Of a stretch of 64,000 bases of DNA, positions 34,049-44,088 are shown one piece after another. How positions within the stretch are numbered: position 1 is the stretch's first letter; each line of letters begins with the position of its first letter. A program made the position numbers and the translations under genes. The notes beneath the pieces are model-generated. The model had not been told where the DNA came from, ran no database searches, and worked only from the letters and a program-made list of their open reading frames with translations. Origin of the DNA: Flavobacterium jumunjinense. Its GTDB lineage: Bacteria > Bacteroidota > Bacteroidia > Flavobacteriales > Flavobacteriaceae. The stretch is taken from contig NZ_CP091285.1 of NCBI RefSeq assembly GCF_021650975.2, forward strand, positions 620,001 to 684,000. The letters run 5' to 3'.

Positions 34049-34090
34049 ATATAAGTCATAAGAGCATTCTTTTATGGCTTATATTTTTTT
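34049..34090 (+). terminator. Terminator of the maltose operon
   Basis: A 16-bp stem (ATATAAGTCATAAGAG against CTTTTATGGCTTATAT, with two wobble pairs) over a four-base loop, followed by seven T. It lies eight bases after the maltose phosphorylase stop. Confidence 0.85.
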
Positions 34091-34156
34091 AGATAAACAT
34101 ATTCTTCCATTAGAGAATAAAAAAGAAAGAAATTATGATTAAAAAAGACAAATAGA

Positions 34157-34272
34157 TAACTTTGGGAATAAACCGTAAAACAAGGATAAGCTTTTACGGA
34201 AAATAAAAAAACAAAAAAAATTTAATCTATGAAATCGCCATTAACAACATGTTTGGTGTAAACAAACACCAA
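34157..34272 (+). promoter_or_regulatory. Promoter and leader dyads of the esterase-glucosidase-amylase operon
   Basis: TAACTTTG (34157-34164) fits TAnnTTTG. Directly downstream CCGTAAAA (34173-34180) faces TTTTACGG (34192-34199), near the expected transcript start. Further on TTGGTGT (34253-34259) faces ACACCAA (34266-34272), a leader hairpin. The leader to the start codon at 34325 is about 150 bases, long for this locus. The CCGTAAAA dyad does not match the LacI-type sites upstream. Confidence 0.45.
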
Positions 34273-34324
34273 TGATTAAAAAGCGACACCATATATGACC
34301 GCTAACAAATTAAATTTTACATAT

Positions 34325-35257
34325 ATGAAAAAAGTATTTTTATTATTTCTTATTGGAACAATAACATTTGCACAACAAAAAACAAATATCCTTCCAGAAT
34401 CAGACAAAGTAGAAGGTACAATTACAAGAATTGATAATTTTCCAACAAAAAATATCACTCCTAGAAATGTAGACATTTGGCTTCCAAAAGAATACTCAAA
34501 GTCAAAAAAATATAGTGTTATCTATATGCATGATGGACAAAATTTATTTGATGGTAATTCAACATGGAACAAGCAAGAATGGATGACAGATGAAATAGCT
34601 TCAAAATTAATGAATGAAAAAAAGGTTGTTGATTTTATCATTGTTGGAATTCACAATATACCTAACATTCGTTTTCTCGATTTATACCCTACTAAAACAT
34701 TAAACTATATTCCAAAAAAAGTAAAAGATTCCGTTTTTGCAGAAGCACAAAAAAGAGGAATGAAAATTACAGAAGAAGATTTTAATGGAGATAACTATTT
34801 AAAATTCATTGTTGAAGAATTAAAACCTTATGTTGATGCTAATTTTTCAACCCTAAAAGAGGCTAACAACACATTTATTGGTGGTTCAAGCATGGGTGGC
34901 TTAATGTCTATGTATGGAATTTGTGAATATCCAGAGGTATTTAGTGGTGCAATTTGTATTTCAACACATTGGCCAGGAATGATACCACAAAACAACAACC
35001 CTATTCCTGCATCATTCTTTGCTTATTTAAAAGAAAAAATTCCTTCTCCAGAAAATCATAAATTCTATTTTGATTTTGGAACAGAAACCCTAGACCAATT
35101 TTATCCACAATATGAAGACACAGTAAACAAACTGTTTTACGACAAAGGTTATTCTATTCAGAATTTCAAGAACTTACGTTTTGAAGGAGAAAACCACACC
35201 GAATTATCTTGGCAAAAACGTCTTGATATACCATTCTTATTTATGTTAAAAAAATAA
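34325..35257 (+). CDS. Esterase-fold alpha/beta hydrolase, exported
   Basis: A 310-residue product with signal peptide MKKVFLLFLIGTITFAQ. The nucleophile elbow is GGSSMGGLMSMY (Ser), and GENHTE near the C-terminus supplies the catalytic His, as in the putative-esterase (esterase D-like) family. A start at 34295 would put ten residues before the signal peptide, so ATG 34325 is preferred. It opens the operon with a GH31 and two GH13 genes, one base from the next gene. It may remove acyl groups from carbohydrates; the substrate is not shown. Confidence 0.78.
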   Translation: MKKVFLLFLIGTITFAQQKTNILPESDKVEGTITRIDNFPTKNITPRNVDIWLPKEYSKSKKYSVIYMHDGQNLFDGNSTWNKQEWMTDEIASKLMNEKKVVDFIIVGIHNIPNIRFLDLYPTKTLNYIPKKVKDSVFAEAQKRGMKITEEDFNGDNYLKFIVEELKPYVDANFSTLKEANNTFIGGSSMGGLMSMYGICEYPEVFSGAICISTHWPGMIPQNNNPIPASFFAYLKEKIPSPENHKFYFDFGTETLDQFYPQYEDTVNKLFYDKGYSIQNFKNLRFEGENHTELSWQKRLDIPFLFMLKK

Positions 35258-35258
35258 A

Positions 35259-37634
35259 ATGAAAAAACTAGTACTACTATTTCTTATCACAACGCTCTCA
35301 TTTTCTCAAAATGCGAGTAGACAATTTTCTAAATTTGAATTAAAAGACAAAACAATTTCAATTCAAACAAATGACGGTGAGTATTTATTCAATTATTTAA
35401 ATAATAAAATAATTGAAACATCATTCGTTCCAAAAAATGAAAAATTCAATTCCAGTTCACATTCTAAAGTAATGGAAAATGGATTCTTCAAAAATGAAAT
35501 TTTAGAAAACGAGAATGAGATTAAAATAGTAACTGATAATATCAAAATAGTAATTACTAAAAAACCATTTCAAATTTCTTACCTAGATAAAGAGAACAAA
35601 CTCATCCTTTCCGAAAAAAACGGTTACATTAAAAAAGACAGTACAGAAACACTCGATTTCAATTTAACTTCAGATGAAGTTTTATATGGTGGTGGTGCAC
35701 GTGTTTTAGGCATGAACAGAAGAGGAAATAAACTACAACTATACAACAAAGCACATTACGGCTACGAAAACAAGTCGGAATTAATGAACTATACTTTACC
35801 AATAGTCATTTCTTCAAAAAAGTATATGCTTCATTTTGACAATGCTCCAATTGGTTATTTAGATTTAGATAGCAAAAAAAATAACACTTTAACCTATGAA
35901 ACCATTTCAGGAAGAAAAACTTATCAAATTATCGTAGGCGACACTTGGGAAGATTTAGTTTCAAACTACACCTTACTAACAGGAAGACAACCCTTGCCTC
36001 CAAGATGGGCTTTAGGTAATTTTTCCTCACGTTTTGGTTATCATTCAGAAGCAGAGGCTAGAAAAACCATTCAGAAATTCAAAGATGAAAAAATTCCTGT
36101 AGATGCAATCATTCTAGATTTATATTGGTTTGGAAAAGAGATGAAAGGGACAATGGGAAATCTTGAAGTCTTTAGAGATAGTTTTCCTAATTTCGAGAAA
36201 ATGGTAGCTGATTTCAAAGAACAAGGTGTAAAAACGGTTACCATAACAGAACCTTTCATTTTGACTAATTCTAAAAAGTGGAAAGAAGCAAAAGCAAAAA
36301 AGGTCTTAGCCACAAATAACGATAGTTCACCTGCAACTTGGGATTTTTATTTCGGAAATACGGGTTTAGTAGATGTTTTTAAACCCGAAGGAAAGGAATG
36401 GTTTTGGACAATTTATAAAGATCTACACAACAAAGGTGTTTCAGGAATTTGGGGCGATTTAGGTGAGCCAGAAGTTTTTCCTTCATCTGCTAACACTTTT
36501 GCTGGAAAAGCAGATGAAGTTCATAATATTTACGGTCACGAATGGGCTAAACTTATTTATGACGGTTATCGAAAAGATTTCCCCACAGAAAGGCCTTTCA
36601 TTTTAATGCGTGCTGGAGCAGCAGGTTCGCAACGCTACGGAATGATTCCTTGGAGTGGTGATGTAAACCGAACTTGGGGTGGACTTTCAGGACAAACAGA
36701 GATTTCATTACAAATGGGAATGCAGGGTTTAGGTTATATGCATTCTGATTTAGGTGGTTTTGCAGGAGATAATTTAGACGATGAATTATACATTCGTTGG
36801 CTACAATATGGAGTTTTCAATCCAATTTTCCGTCCACATGCACAAGAAGATGTTCCTTCTGAACCAGTTTTTAGAAGTGACAAAGCAAAAGCACTCGCTA
36901 AGGAAGCTATAGAATTGCGTTATCAATTATTACCATACAATTACAACATTGCTTTTGAAAATTCACAAACTGGAAAACCTTTAATGCGCCCCTTGTTCTT
37001 CGAAGAAGAGAATAACAAAGCGTTACTTACAAAATCTGATGGTTATTTATGGGGAAATGATTTTCTAGTTTATCCTGTTACAGTATCTAATCAGAAAACA
37101 AAAGAGGTTTATTTCCCAAATACAGCCAATTGGTATGATTTCTACACAGGAAAAAAATACCAAGGTGGCACAACACAAATAGTTGAACTAAACGAAGATA
37201 ATATTCCAACATTTGTTCGTGGTGGTAGTTTTATTCCAATGGCAAAATTGGTTCAAACCACAGATAATTATAATTTAAAACAATTTGATTTGCATTTCTA
37301 TTTTGATGATTCAAGGAAAATTTCATCAGGAAAGTTATTTAATGATGATGGCTATTCTACAAATACTTTTAAGGATAATAAATTTGAAAAAGTAACATTC
37401 AGAAGTAAATTCAAAGAGGAAAAACTAGAAATTAGAGTAGCATCTGATCATGAATTAATTTCAAATACAGACAAAGAAGTCACTTTAAAAATTCATAATA
37501 TTTCTAAAAAACCAGAAATAATAACAGTGAATTCTAAAAAAACAAAATATAAATTAGATTCCTCCACAAACACTTTAGACCTAAAAATTGTTTTAGAAAA
37601 CGATAAAAAAGCTCAAATAGAAATACAATTTTAA
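35259..37634 (+). CDS. GH31 alpha-glucosidase, exported
   Basis: A 791-residue product with signal peptide MKKLVLLFLITTLSFSQ, N-terminal beta-sandwich (~20-220), catalytic barrel (~240-570) and C-terminal sheets. The nucleophile Asp is in GIWGDLGEPE and the acid region is in IPWSGDVNRTWGGLSGQ. GH31 enzymes with this sequence act on alpha-glucans from the non-reducing end. It probably works in the periplasm on dextrins brought in by SusCD. It is co-transcribed with its neighbours (gaps of one and two bases). Confidence 0.9.
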   Translation: MKKLVLLFLITTLSFSQNASRQFSKFELKDKTISIQTNDGEYLFNYLNNKIIETSFVPKNEKFNSSSHSKVMENGFFKNEILENENEIKIVTDNIKIVITKKPFQISYLDKENKLILSEKNGYIKKDSTETLDFNLTSDEVLYGGGARVLGMNRRGNKLQLYNKAHYGYENKSELMNYTLPIVISSKKYMLHFDNAPIGYLDLDSKKNNTLTYETISGRKTYQIIVGDTWEDLVSNYTLLTGRQPLPPRWALGNFSSRFGYHSEAEARKTIQKFKDEKIPVDAIILDLYWFGKEMKGTMGNLEVFRDSFPNFEKMVADFKEQGVKTVTITEPFILTNSKKWKEAKAKKVLATNNDSSPATWDFYFGNTGLVDVFKPEGKEWFWTIYKDLHNKGVSGIWGDLGEPEVFPSSANTFAGKADEVHNIYGHEWAKLIYDGYRKDFPTERPFILMRAGAAGSQRYGMIPWSGDVNRTWGGLSGQTEISLQMGMQGLGYMHSDLGGFAGDNLDDELYIRWLQYGVFNPIFRPHAQEDVPSEPVFRSDKAKALAKEAIELRYQLLPYNYNIAFENSQTGKPLMRPLFFEEENNKALLTKSDGYLWGNDFLVYPVTVSNQKTKEVYFPNTANWYDFYTGKKYQGGTTQIVELNEDNIPTFVRGGSFIPMAKLVQTTDNYNLKQFDLHFYFDDSRKISSGKLFNDDGYSTNTFKDNKFEKVTFRSKFKEEKLEIRVASDHELISNTDKEVTLKIHNISKKPEIITVNSKKTKYKLDSSTNTLDLKIVLENDKKAQIEIQF

Positions 37635-37636
37635 AA

Positions 37637-39298
37637 ATGAAAAACACAATTCTATTCTTCCTTACATCTATACTTTTAATTAGTTGTAATCAAAAAAAAG
37701 AAGCAATTGGTAATAACACAGAAAAAACACCAACTCCTTTTGTTTGGAAAGCAGCCAATGTCTATTTCCTTTTAACCGATCGTTTCAACAATGGTGATAC
37801 TTTAAATGATAATCTTCTAGAGAGAAACAAATTAGCAGCTAAATTACGTGGCTTTAAAGGTGGAGACATTCGTGGAATTATTCAAAAAATAGAGGAAGGC
37901 TATTTTACAGATTTAGGAATAAATGCTATTTGGATGACTCCAATTGTGGAACAAATTCATGGTTCAGTAGATGAAGGAACAGGAAATTCTTATGGTTTCC
38001 ATGGCTATTGGGCAAAAGATTGGACGAACTTAGATCCGAATTTTGGAACGCGAAAAGATTTGGCAGAATTAGTTAAAAAAGCACATGCAAAAGGAATCAG
38101 AATTATTTTAGATGCAGTAATTAACCATACTGGTCCAGTAACTGAAAAAGATGAAGTTTATCCTGACGAATGGGTAAGAACCTCACCTAAATGTACCTAT
38201 GACAGCTATGGAAATAACATCAATTGCACTTTAGTTGAGAACCTTCCAGATATAAAAACGGAAAATAATGATGCTGTTGAATTACCTCCAATGCTTGTCG
38301 AAAAATGGAAAAAAGAAGGACATTATGAGGAAGAAATAGCAGAATTAGATACTTTCTTCAAGGAAACAGGCTATCCAAGAGCTCCAAAATATTACATCAT
38401 GAAATGGCTTTCTGATTATATTGTAGATTTTGGGATAGACGGCTATCGTGTTGATACAGTCAAACACACTTATGAAGATGTTTGGAGCGAATTTGCTAAA
38501 GTTTGTCAAACAAAATTTGATACTTTCAAAAAGAACAACCCAACAAAAGTTTTAGACAACAACGACTTCTTTTTAGTGGGTGAAGTATATGGTTATGGTA
38601 TTTCAGGTAAAAAACTTTATGATTTTGGAGATAAAAAAGTAGATTATTTTGCTCATGGTTTTAATAGTTTAATCAATTTTGATTTTAAAAGTGATGCTAA
38701 TAAATCTTATGAAGAACTATTTGCTCCGTATTCAAACACATTACAAAATGGCCTAAAAGGATTCAGTGTCATGAACTATATAAGTTCTCATGATGATGGT
38801 TCTCCTTTCGACAAAAAACGAGAAAAAGCAATTGAAGCGGGAACAAAATTACTATTAACTCCTGGAATTTCACAAATATATTATGGAGATGAAACCGCTC
38901 GTTCTCTAGACATTTCAGGAACTGAAGGAGATGCTACTTTACGTTCTTTGATGAACTGGGAAGACATCAAAACGAATCCGAAAACAAAAGAAGTGTTAAA
39001 TCATTTTCAAAAACTAGGACAGTTTAGAAAAAACCATCCTTCTGTTGGAGCTGGAAAACACACATTAATCGCTTCTTTACCTTACACATTTAGTAGAGTC
39101 TATTCAGCATCTGACTATGAAGACAAAGTAATCATTGCCTTAAATATACCGAAAGGAGAAAAAGAAATAGCAGTTGGAAGTATCTTCAAGAATGAAGACA
39201 TTGTTATCGATACCTATTCGAATACTAAAGCAACTGTCCAAAATGGAAAAGCTACTTTCAATACACCATTTACCATTCTATTAATTGAAAAACAATAA
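37637..39298 (+). CDS. GH13 alpha-amylase family lipoprotein
   Basis: A 553-residue lipoprotein (signal MKNTILFFLTSILLISC). GH13 regions: DAVINHTGP, GYRVDTVKH with nucleophile Asp, FLVGEVYG with acid Glu, and SSHDDGS. The insertion around CTYDSYGNNINC may form a disulfide. It should cut alpha-1,4 linkages in the periplasm or at the membrane. It lies eight bases before a second GH13 lipoprotein gene with a different sequence, suggesting a division of substrates. Confidence 0.9.
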   Translation: MKNTILFFLTSILLISCNQKKEAIGNNTEKTPTPFVWKAANVYFLLTDRFNNGDTLNDNLLERNKLAAKLRGFKGGDIRGIIQKIEEGYFTDLGINAIWMTPIVEQIHGSVDEGTGNSYGFHGYWAKDWTNLDPNFGTRKDLAELVKKAHAKGIRIILDAVINHTGPVTEKDEVYPDEWVRTSPKCTYDSYGNNINCTLVENLPDIKTENNDAVELPPMLVEKWKKEGHYEEEIAELDTFFKETGYPRAPKYYIMKWLSDYIVDFGIDGYRVDTVKHTYEDVWSEFAKVCQTKFDTFKKNNPTKVLDNNDFFLVGEVYGYGISGKKLYDFGDKKVDYFAHGFNSLINFDFKSDANKSYEELFAPYSNTLQNGLKGFSVMNYISSHDDGSPFDKKREKAIEAGTKLLLTPGISQIYYGDETARSLDISGTEGDATLRSLMNWEDIKTNPKTKEVLNHFQKLGQFRKNHPSVGAGKHTLIASLPYTFSRVYSASDYEDKVIIALNIPKGEKEIAVGSIFKNEDIVIDTYSNTKATVQNGKATFNTPFTILLIEKQ

Positions 39299-39305
39299 AT
39301 AACAA

Positions 39306-40733
39306 ATGAAAAAAACAATTCTAACACTAACACTTCTAGCCACTTTATTTAGTTGTAAAGAAGAAAAAAAGGAAATAGTAGCACAACCTGTTATTGAAGA
39401 GACAAAAGAAATAGCACAATTTTCACCAGAAATGGCTGAAAATGCTGTTATTTATGAAGCAAACATTCGTCAATATTCTCCAGAAGGGACATTCAATGAA
39501 TTCACTAAAGATATTCCGCAACTGAAAGAATTAGGTGTTAAAATTATTTGGGTAATGCCAATTTTTCCTATTTCGGAAACAAAAAGAAAAGCAACTGGAG
39601 GAAAAGACAGCAAATTTGCTTCAGAAATGCCAGAATCAGAACAATCAAAATATTTAGGAAGTTATTATGCAGTTTCTGATTTTAAAGCAATAAATCCTGA
39701 ATTCGGAACAATAGAAGACTTTAGAAAATTAGTAAAAATGGCTCACGACAATGGCATTTATGTAATATTAGATTGGGTTCCTAATCATACTGGTTGGGAT
39801 CATGTATGGTTGAAAGAACATCCCGAGTTTTATACAAAAAACGATAAAGGAGAAATTACACATCCAAAAGATACCGATTGGACAGATGTAGCCGACTTAG
39901 ATTATTCAAATGAAGGTTTACGAAAAGCCATGGTTAACGACATGAAATATTGGTTAAACAATGAAGGTATAGATGGATTTCGTTGCGATGTAGCAGGTTC
40001 TGTTCCTACCGAATTTTGGCAAGAAGCAGTTCCTCAATTGCGTAAAGAAAAAAACATATTCATGCTGGCAGAAGCTTGGGAACCAGAATTATTCAAAGAT
40101 GGATTGTTTGACATGGGTTATGCGTGGGATGGCCATCATGCAATGAATAAAATAGCTCAAGGAAAAGAAGATGTATCTGCTTGGGATAGCTATATGGAAA
40201 AAAGAACGAAAGAGTATGAAGCAAACGACATCTTAATGAATTTTGTAGACAATCATGATGAAAATTCCTGGAATGGAACTATTTCTGAAAGAATGGAAGA
40301 GGCTTCAGAAATCATGATGGCTTTGTCCTATTTAACTCCAGGAATTCCACTAATTTATAGTGGTGACGAATATGGACTAGATCACCGTTTAAAATTCTTC
40401 GAAAAAGATACTATTCCAAAAACAAAAGGTAAAAACTGGGAGATTTTCAAAAAATTAGGAAAACTTAAAACAGAGAAAACTGCACTAAATGGAGGAAAAG
40501 ACAAAGCTTCTTACAAAAGAATAAATACAACGTCCAACGATAAAGTTCTCGCTTTCGAAAGAGAGAAAAACGGAAAAAAAATCATTTTTATTGGTAACAT
40601 GTCTAAAGAGAATCAAGAATTTACAATTCAAACTATGGGTAAGTTTAAAAACATTTATACTAACTCAGATTTCTTCATTGAAAAGAATCAAAAACTTAAA
40701 ATGAAACCTTGGGAATTTGTAATCTTAGAATAA
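39306..40733 (+). CDS. GH13 alpha-amylase family lipoprotein
   Basis: A 475-residue lipoprotein (signal MKKTILTLTLLATLFSC). GH13 regions: LDWVPNHTGWDH, GFRCDVAGSVP with nucleophile Asp, MLAEAWEPE with acid Glu, and VDNHDENSW. The long residue gap between strands 2 and 3 (KRKATGGKDSKF) is a usual B-domain position. It is shorter than the preceding GH13 protein and is not a tandem copy of it. It is the last gene of the operon, followed by a strong terminator. Confidence 0.9.
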   Translation: MKKTILTLTLLATLFSCKEEKKEIVAQPVIEETKEIAQFSPEMAENAVIYEANIRQYSPEGTFNEFTKDIPQLKELGVKIIWVMPIFPISETKRKATGGKDSKFASEMPESEQSKYLGSYYAVSDFKAINPEFGTIEDFRKLVKMAHDNGIYVILDWVPNHTGWDHVWLKEHPEFYTKNDKGEITHPKDTDWTDVADLDYSNEGLRKAMVNDMKYWLNNEGIDGFRCDVAGSVPTEFWQEAVPQLRKEKNIFMLAEAWEPELFKDGLFDMGYAWDGHHAMNKIAQGKEDVSAWDSYMEKRTKEYEANDILMNFVDNHDENSWNGTISERMEEASEIMMALSYLTPGIPLIYSGDEYGLDHRLKFFEKDTIPKTKGKNWEIFKKLGKLKTEKTALNGGKDKASYKRINTTSNDKVLAFEREKNGKKIIFIGNMSKENQEFTIQTMGKFKNIYTNSDFFIEKNQKLKMKPWEFVILE

Positions 40734-40753
40734 TTAGTTTATTTATTTTTCAC

Positions 40754-40790
40754 AAAGCACGAATCGATTAAGTTGATTCGTGCTTTTTTA
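40754..40790 (+). terminator. Terminator of the amylase operon
   Basis: AAAGCACGAATC (40754-40765) pairs perfectly with GATTCGTGCTTT (40775-40786) over nine bases, and a T-run follows. It lies 20 bases after the GH13 stop codon. Confidence 0.9.
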
Positions 40791-40849
40791 TATAATAGTT
40801 TACAAAAAAACGTTTTAGTAAACCATAGATTTGATACAGATTGTCTAAT

Positions 40850-40857
40850 TAATTTTG
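40850..40857 (+). promoter_or_regulatory. -7 promoter element of the TonB receptor gene
   Basis: TAATTTTG fits TAnnTTTG, with a TTG 16 bases upstream (40831-40833). It lies 53 bases before the proposed GTG start at 40911. Confidence 0.45.
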
Positions 40858-40910
40858 ATTGTTTAACAAAGAGAACAGCCTTATTATTAATTATAAAAAA
40901 ACATTTTAAA

Positions 40911-43319
40911 GTGGGTATCAAATTAAAAAAAATCTTTTTTTTCTTTATTTTTTTCACATTAGTCAGTTTTGCTCAAAACAAGGTAACAGTTTCTGGGAAA
41001 ATAATTGACAAGACAACTTTGGAAGCACTTCCATTTGTAAATATAATTCTAAAATCAGAAAAAGATAATGTTATGATTACTGGAGTAGCTTCAAATGAAG
41101 AAGGAAAGTTTACATTAACTGATATTCTGAGCGGAAGTTATATTTTAGAACTATCCTATATTGGATACAAACCTAAAACACTACCTTTATATGTGGGTAA
41201 TGCAAGCGCTTATCTGGATATTAAAAACATAGAAATCGAAGAAAACATTGCAACGTTAAACACTGTTATTGTTACAGGAACACAAAGTGAAGTGAGCAAA
41301 AAGCTCGATAAAAAAACATATACTCTAGCAGATAACGTGAGTCAAAGTGGTGGTTCAGTATTACAAGCCATGCAAAATCTACCAAGTGTAACCGTTCAAG
41401 ATGGCAAAATACAATTGCGAGGAAACGATAAAGTAATGGTTTTAATTGATGGAAAACAAACTGCATTAACTGGATTTGGAAATCAATCGGGTTTAGATAA
41501 TTTACCCGCTTCTGCTATCGAAAAAATTGAAATTATAAACAATCCTTCTGCTAAATTTGATGCTAATGGAAATGCAGGAATCATCAATATCATTTATAAA
41601 AAAAACAAGAATAAAGGTTTAAATGGAAAAGTAAGTTTAACAACTGGTTTAGGAAGTCTTTGGGAAAGAAAACAAAATTTGCCGACAATTCGACCACAGT
41701 ATACTTTTACTCCAAAAATAAATCCTTCCATTGCTTTAAATTATAAAAAAAACAAAACCAATTTATTTCTACAATCGGATTATTTATATACTCAAAATTT
41801 GAATAAAAACGAATTTGTAACTAGAACTTATAATGACGGAACAATCATAAACCAACAAACAAAACGTAATAGAGATACTCATTTCACAACTACAAAAGTG
41901 GGTTTAGATTATTATATTAATGAGGCTAATACATTAACTGTTTCAGGTTTATTTGGTACAGAAAAAATCACAGATAACGGTGACGAACCCTTTTTCAACG
42001 CTGATTTTAGTAACCGAATACGATTATGGCAATTCTTAGAAGACGAACTAAAAACAACAGCTATGGCAACAGCTTTGTTTACGCACCAATTTAAACAACC
42101 AGGTCATCAATACACTACTGGATTAAATTATACTTTTCATAGAGAAGATGAAAAGTATTTTTTCACTAATACATTATCAACCTATACAGGCTATGACTCT
42201 TTCAAATTACTTTCAGATGAAAAAGTATTTGACTTTAATTTTGATTATACAAAACCCTTACAATTTGGAAAAATAGAAACAGGAATTAAGTATCGGAAAA
42301 GAAATATCCCTGTAAACATGCAATTTTTTCCTGGATTAAATTCGCCTTTAGATGTAAATGCTGGTGGTTGGGCAAATTATAACGAAAACATTCCTGCTAT
42401 TTATGGAACTTACTCTTTTGAAAACAAAAATTATGAAGCCGAAATAGGTTTAAGAATAGAATATGTGAATTTACAATATGATGTAAATCCAGATCACAAT
42501 ACCTATAAAAGTAGTGGTTACAATTACACACAACCTTTTCCTAATCTACGATTTGGTTACAAATTAAATGACAATAGTAAATTATCTATTTTCTATAACA
42601 GAAGAGTAGATCGTCCAAACGAAGTAGATATTAGAATTTTTCCAAAATATGATGATGCAGAAATTATTAAAGTAGGAAATCCATCATTACGACCTCAATT
42701 TACGAATACTATAGAGTTAGGTCATAAATACAATTGGGAAAGTGGTAGCATTTATAACGCTTTGTATCACAAGTTTGCTAATCAAACCATTACTAGAATT
42801 GCTTCAACAGTAAATAGCAACCCAACAATTTATGCAATTTTTCAAAATGCAGGTAAAAGTTCCAATACTGGTTTAGAAACCGTCATTTCTCAAAAAATCA
42901 CTAATTCTTATAAGTTGAATATTAATTTTAATGTGTACCAAAACCAAATTAATGCTTTTAGTGTGATTAATTTATATCCAACAATAAATACTTTTTCAGC
43001 AGAAACGCAAAAAATTGTATCCGGAAATTTTAAAGTGAATAATAATTTCAGTTTTAAAAACAACCTAAGCGCACAATTTACAGCAATTTATTATGCACCT
43101 GATATTATTCCGCAAGGAAAAATAAAACAACGTTTTACGGTAGATTTGGGACTCAAAAAAGGCATACAAAAAGGGAAAGGAGAATTTTTCATAAATGCTT
43201 CCGACTTGTTTAATACCTTAGTCATCAAAAAAGAAATTCAAGGTAGCAATTTCAATTACACAAGTAGTGATTATCATGAAACACAAGTAATAAAGATTGG
43301 GTATAGTTATAAATTCTAA
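40911..43319 (+). CDS. TonB-dependent receptor (OMP_b-brl type)
   Basis: An 802-residue outer membrane protein with signal peptide KKIFFFFIFFTLVSFAQ, carboxypeptidase-like domain (~22-105), plug (~130-240, with LQAMQNLPSVTVQDGKIQLRG and NNPSAKFDANGNAGIINI) and barrel. No ATG precedes the signal peptide in frame, so GTG 40911 is taken as start; the open frame from 40773 would run through a terminator and promoter. It lies behind the starch locus but has its own promoter, and no SusD partner. Ligand unknown. Confidence 0.85.
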   Translation: MGIKLKKIFFFFIFFTLVSFAQNKVTVSGKIIDKTTLEALPFVNIILKSEKDNVMITGVASNEEGKFTLTDILSGSYILELSYIGYKPKTLPLYVGNASAYLDIKNIEIEENIATLNTVIVTGTQSEVSKKLDKKTYTLADNVSQSGGSVLQAMQNLPSVTVQDGKIQLRGNDKVMVLIDGKQTALTGFGNQSGLDNLPASAIEKIEIINNPSAKFDANGNAGIINIIYKKNKNKGLNGKVSLTTGLGSLWERKQNLPTIRPQYTFTPKINPSIALNYKKNKTNLFLQSDYLYTQNLNKNEFVTRTYNDGTIINQQTKRNRDTHFTTTKVGLDYYINEANTLTVSGLFGTEKITDNGDEPFFNADFSNRIRLWQFLEDELKTTAMATALFTHQFKQPGHQYTTGLNYTFHREDEKYFFTNTLSTYTGYDSFKLLSDEKVFDFNFDYTKPLQFGKIETGIKYRKRNIPVNMQFFPGLNSPLDVNAGGWANYNENIPAIYGTYSFENKNYEAEIGLRIEYVNLQYDVNPDHNTYKSSGYNYTQPFPNLRFGYKLNDNSKLSIFYNRRVDRPNEVDIRIFPKYDDAEIIKVGNPSLRPQFTNTIELGHKYNWESGSIYNALYHKFANQTITRIASTVNSNPTIYAIFQNAGKSSNTGLETVISQKITNSYKLNINFNVYQNQINAFSVINLYPTINTFSAETQKIVSGNFKVNNNFSFKNNLSAQFTAIYYAPDIIPQGKIKQRFTVDLGLKKGIQKGKGEFFINASDLFNTLVIKKEIQGSNFNYTSSDYHETQVIKIGYSYKF

Positions 43320-43351
43320 TTTGATTCGTACATTTTTTATACATTTGAATT

Positions 43352-44029
43352 ATGCAAAAAATTGGACATAGAGGTGCGAAAGGATATGTTGTAGAAAACA
43401 CATTAGAATCCTTCCATAAAGCAATCGAATTGAATGTTGACGCTATAGAATTAGATGTTCACATCTGTAAATCTGGTGAAATCATCGTTTTTCATGACTT
43501 TACTTTAGAAAGATTAACTAATGGTTTTGGTGAAATTTCAAAAATGACACTTGAAGAACTCAACCAATTAAAAATAAGAGAAAAACATAAAATCCCAACA
43601 CTTGAAGAAGTTCTCGACTTAGTTGATAAAAAATGCAATATAAACATTGAATTAAAAGGACATAATACTGCAAAACCCGTTTCCGTTTTAGTAGAATACT
43701 ATGTAAACCATAAAAAATGGGACTATTCGAACTTCATTATTTCCAGTTTCCAACAAGAAGAACTATCTAATTTCTGCAAATTCAATCCAAAAATTCCGCT
43801 TGCAGTTTTAACCCAGGCAAGTGTAGAACAAGCAATCGAATGGGCAATCGAATTCAATGCAGATTATATTCATCCTCATTTTTCGCTATTAACCACAGAT
43901 AATTGTAGTTTTGCAAAACAAAAAGGTTTAAAAATTAATACTTGGACAGTCAATGAGGCGTTAGATATTGAATATATTAAAAAATTCAATATTGATGGCA
44001 TCATTTCCGATTTTCCAGATCGAATTTAA
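43352..44029 (+). CDS. Glycerophosphodiester phosphodiesterase
   Basis: A 225-residue protein with the GDPD signature at the N-terminus: IGHRGAKGYVVENTLESF, then AIELDVHICKSGEIIVFHD, giving the metal-binding Glu, Asp and His residues. The C-terminal INTWTVNE strand is also typical. It has no signal peptide, so it should split glycerophosphodiesters in the cytoplasm. It lies 32 bases after the TonB receptor. Confidence 0.9.
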   Translation: MQKIGHRGAKGYVVENTLESFHKAIELNVDAIELDVHICKSGEIIVFHDFTLERLTNGFGEISKMTLEELNQLKIREKHKIPTLEEVLDLVDKKCNINIELKGHNTAKPVSVLVEYYVNHKKWDYSNFIISSFQQEELSNFCKFNPKIPLAVLTQASVEQAIEWAIEFNADYIHPHFSLLTTDNCSFAKQKGLKINTWTVNEALDIEYIKKFNIDGIISDFPDRI

Positions 44030-44088
44030 ACCCCTTATTATTATCTCTATAAAAGTTAGAAACTTTGAAAGAGATTCAAATCTAAACT

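Noticed and set aside
40773..40910. Upstream extension of the TonB receptor at 40911
   Set aside because: The extension begins inside a strong terminator and runs through a -7 promoter element; the signal peptide starts only after GTG 40911.
43340..43347. TACATTTG as promoter of the GDPD gene
   Set aside because: It lies five bases before the start codon, so the transcript would begin inside the gene; read-through from the TonB receptor gene is more likely.
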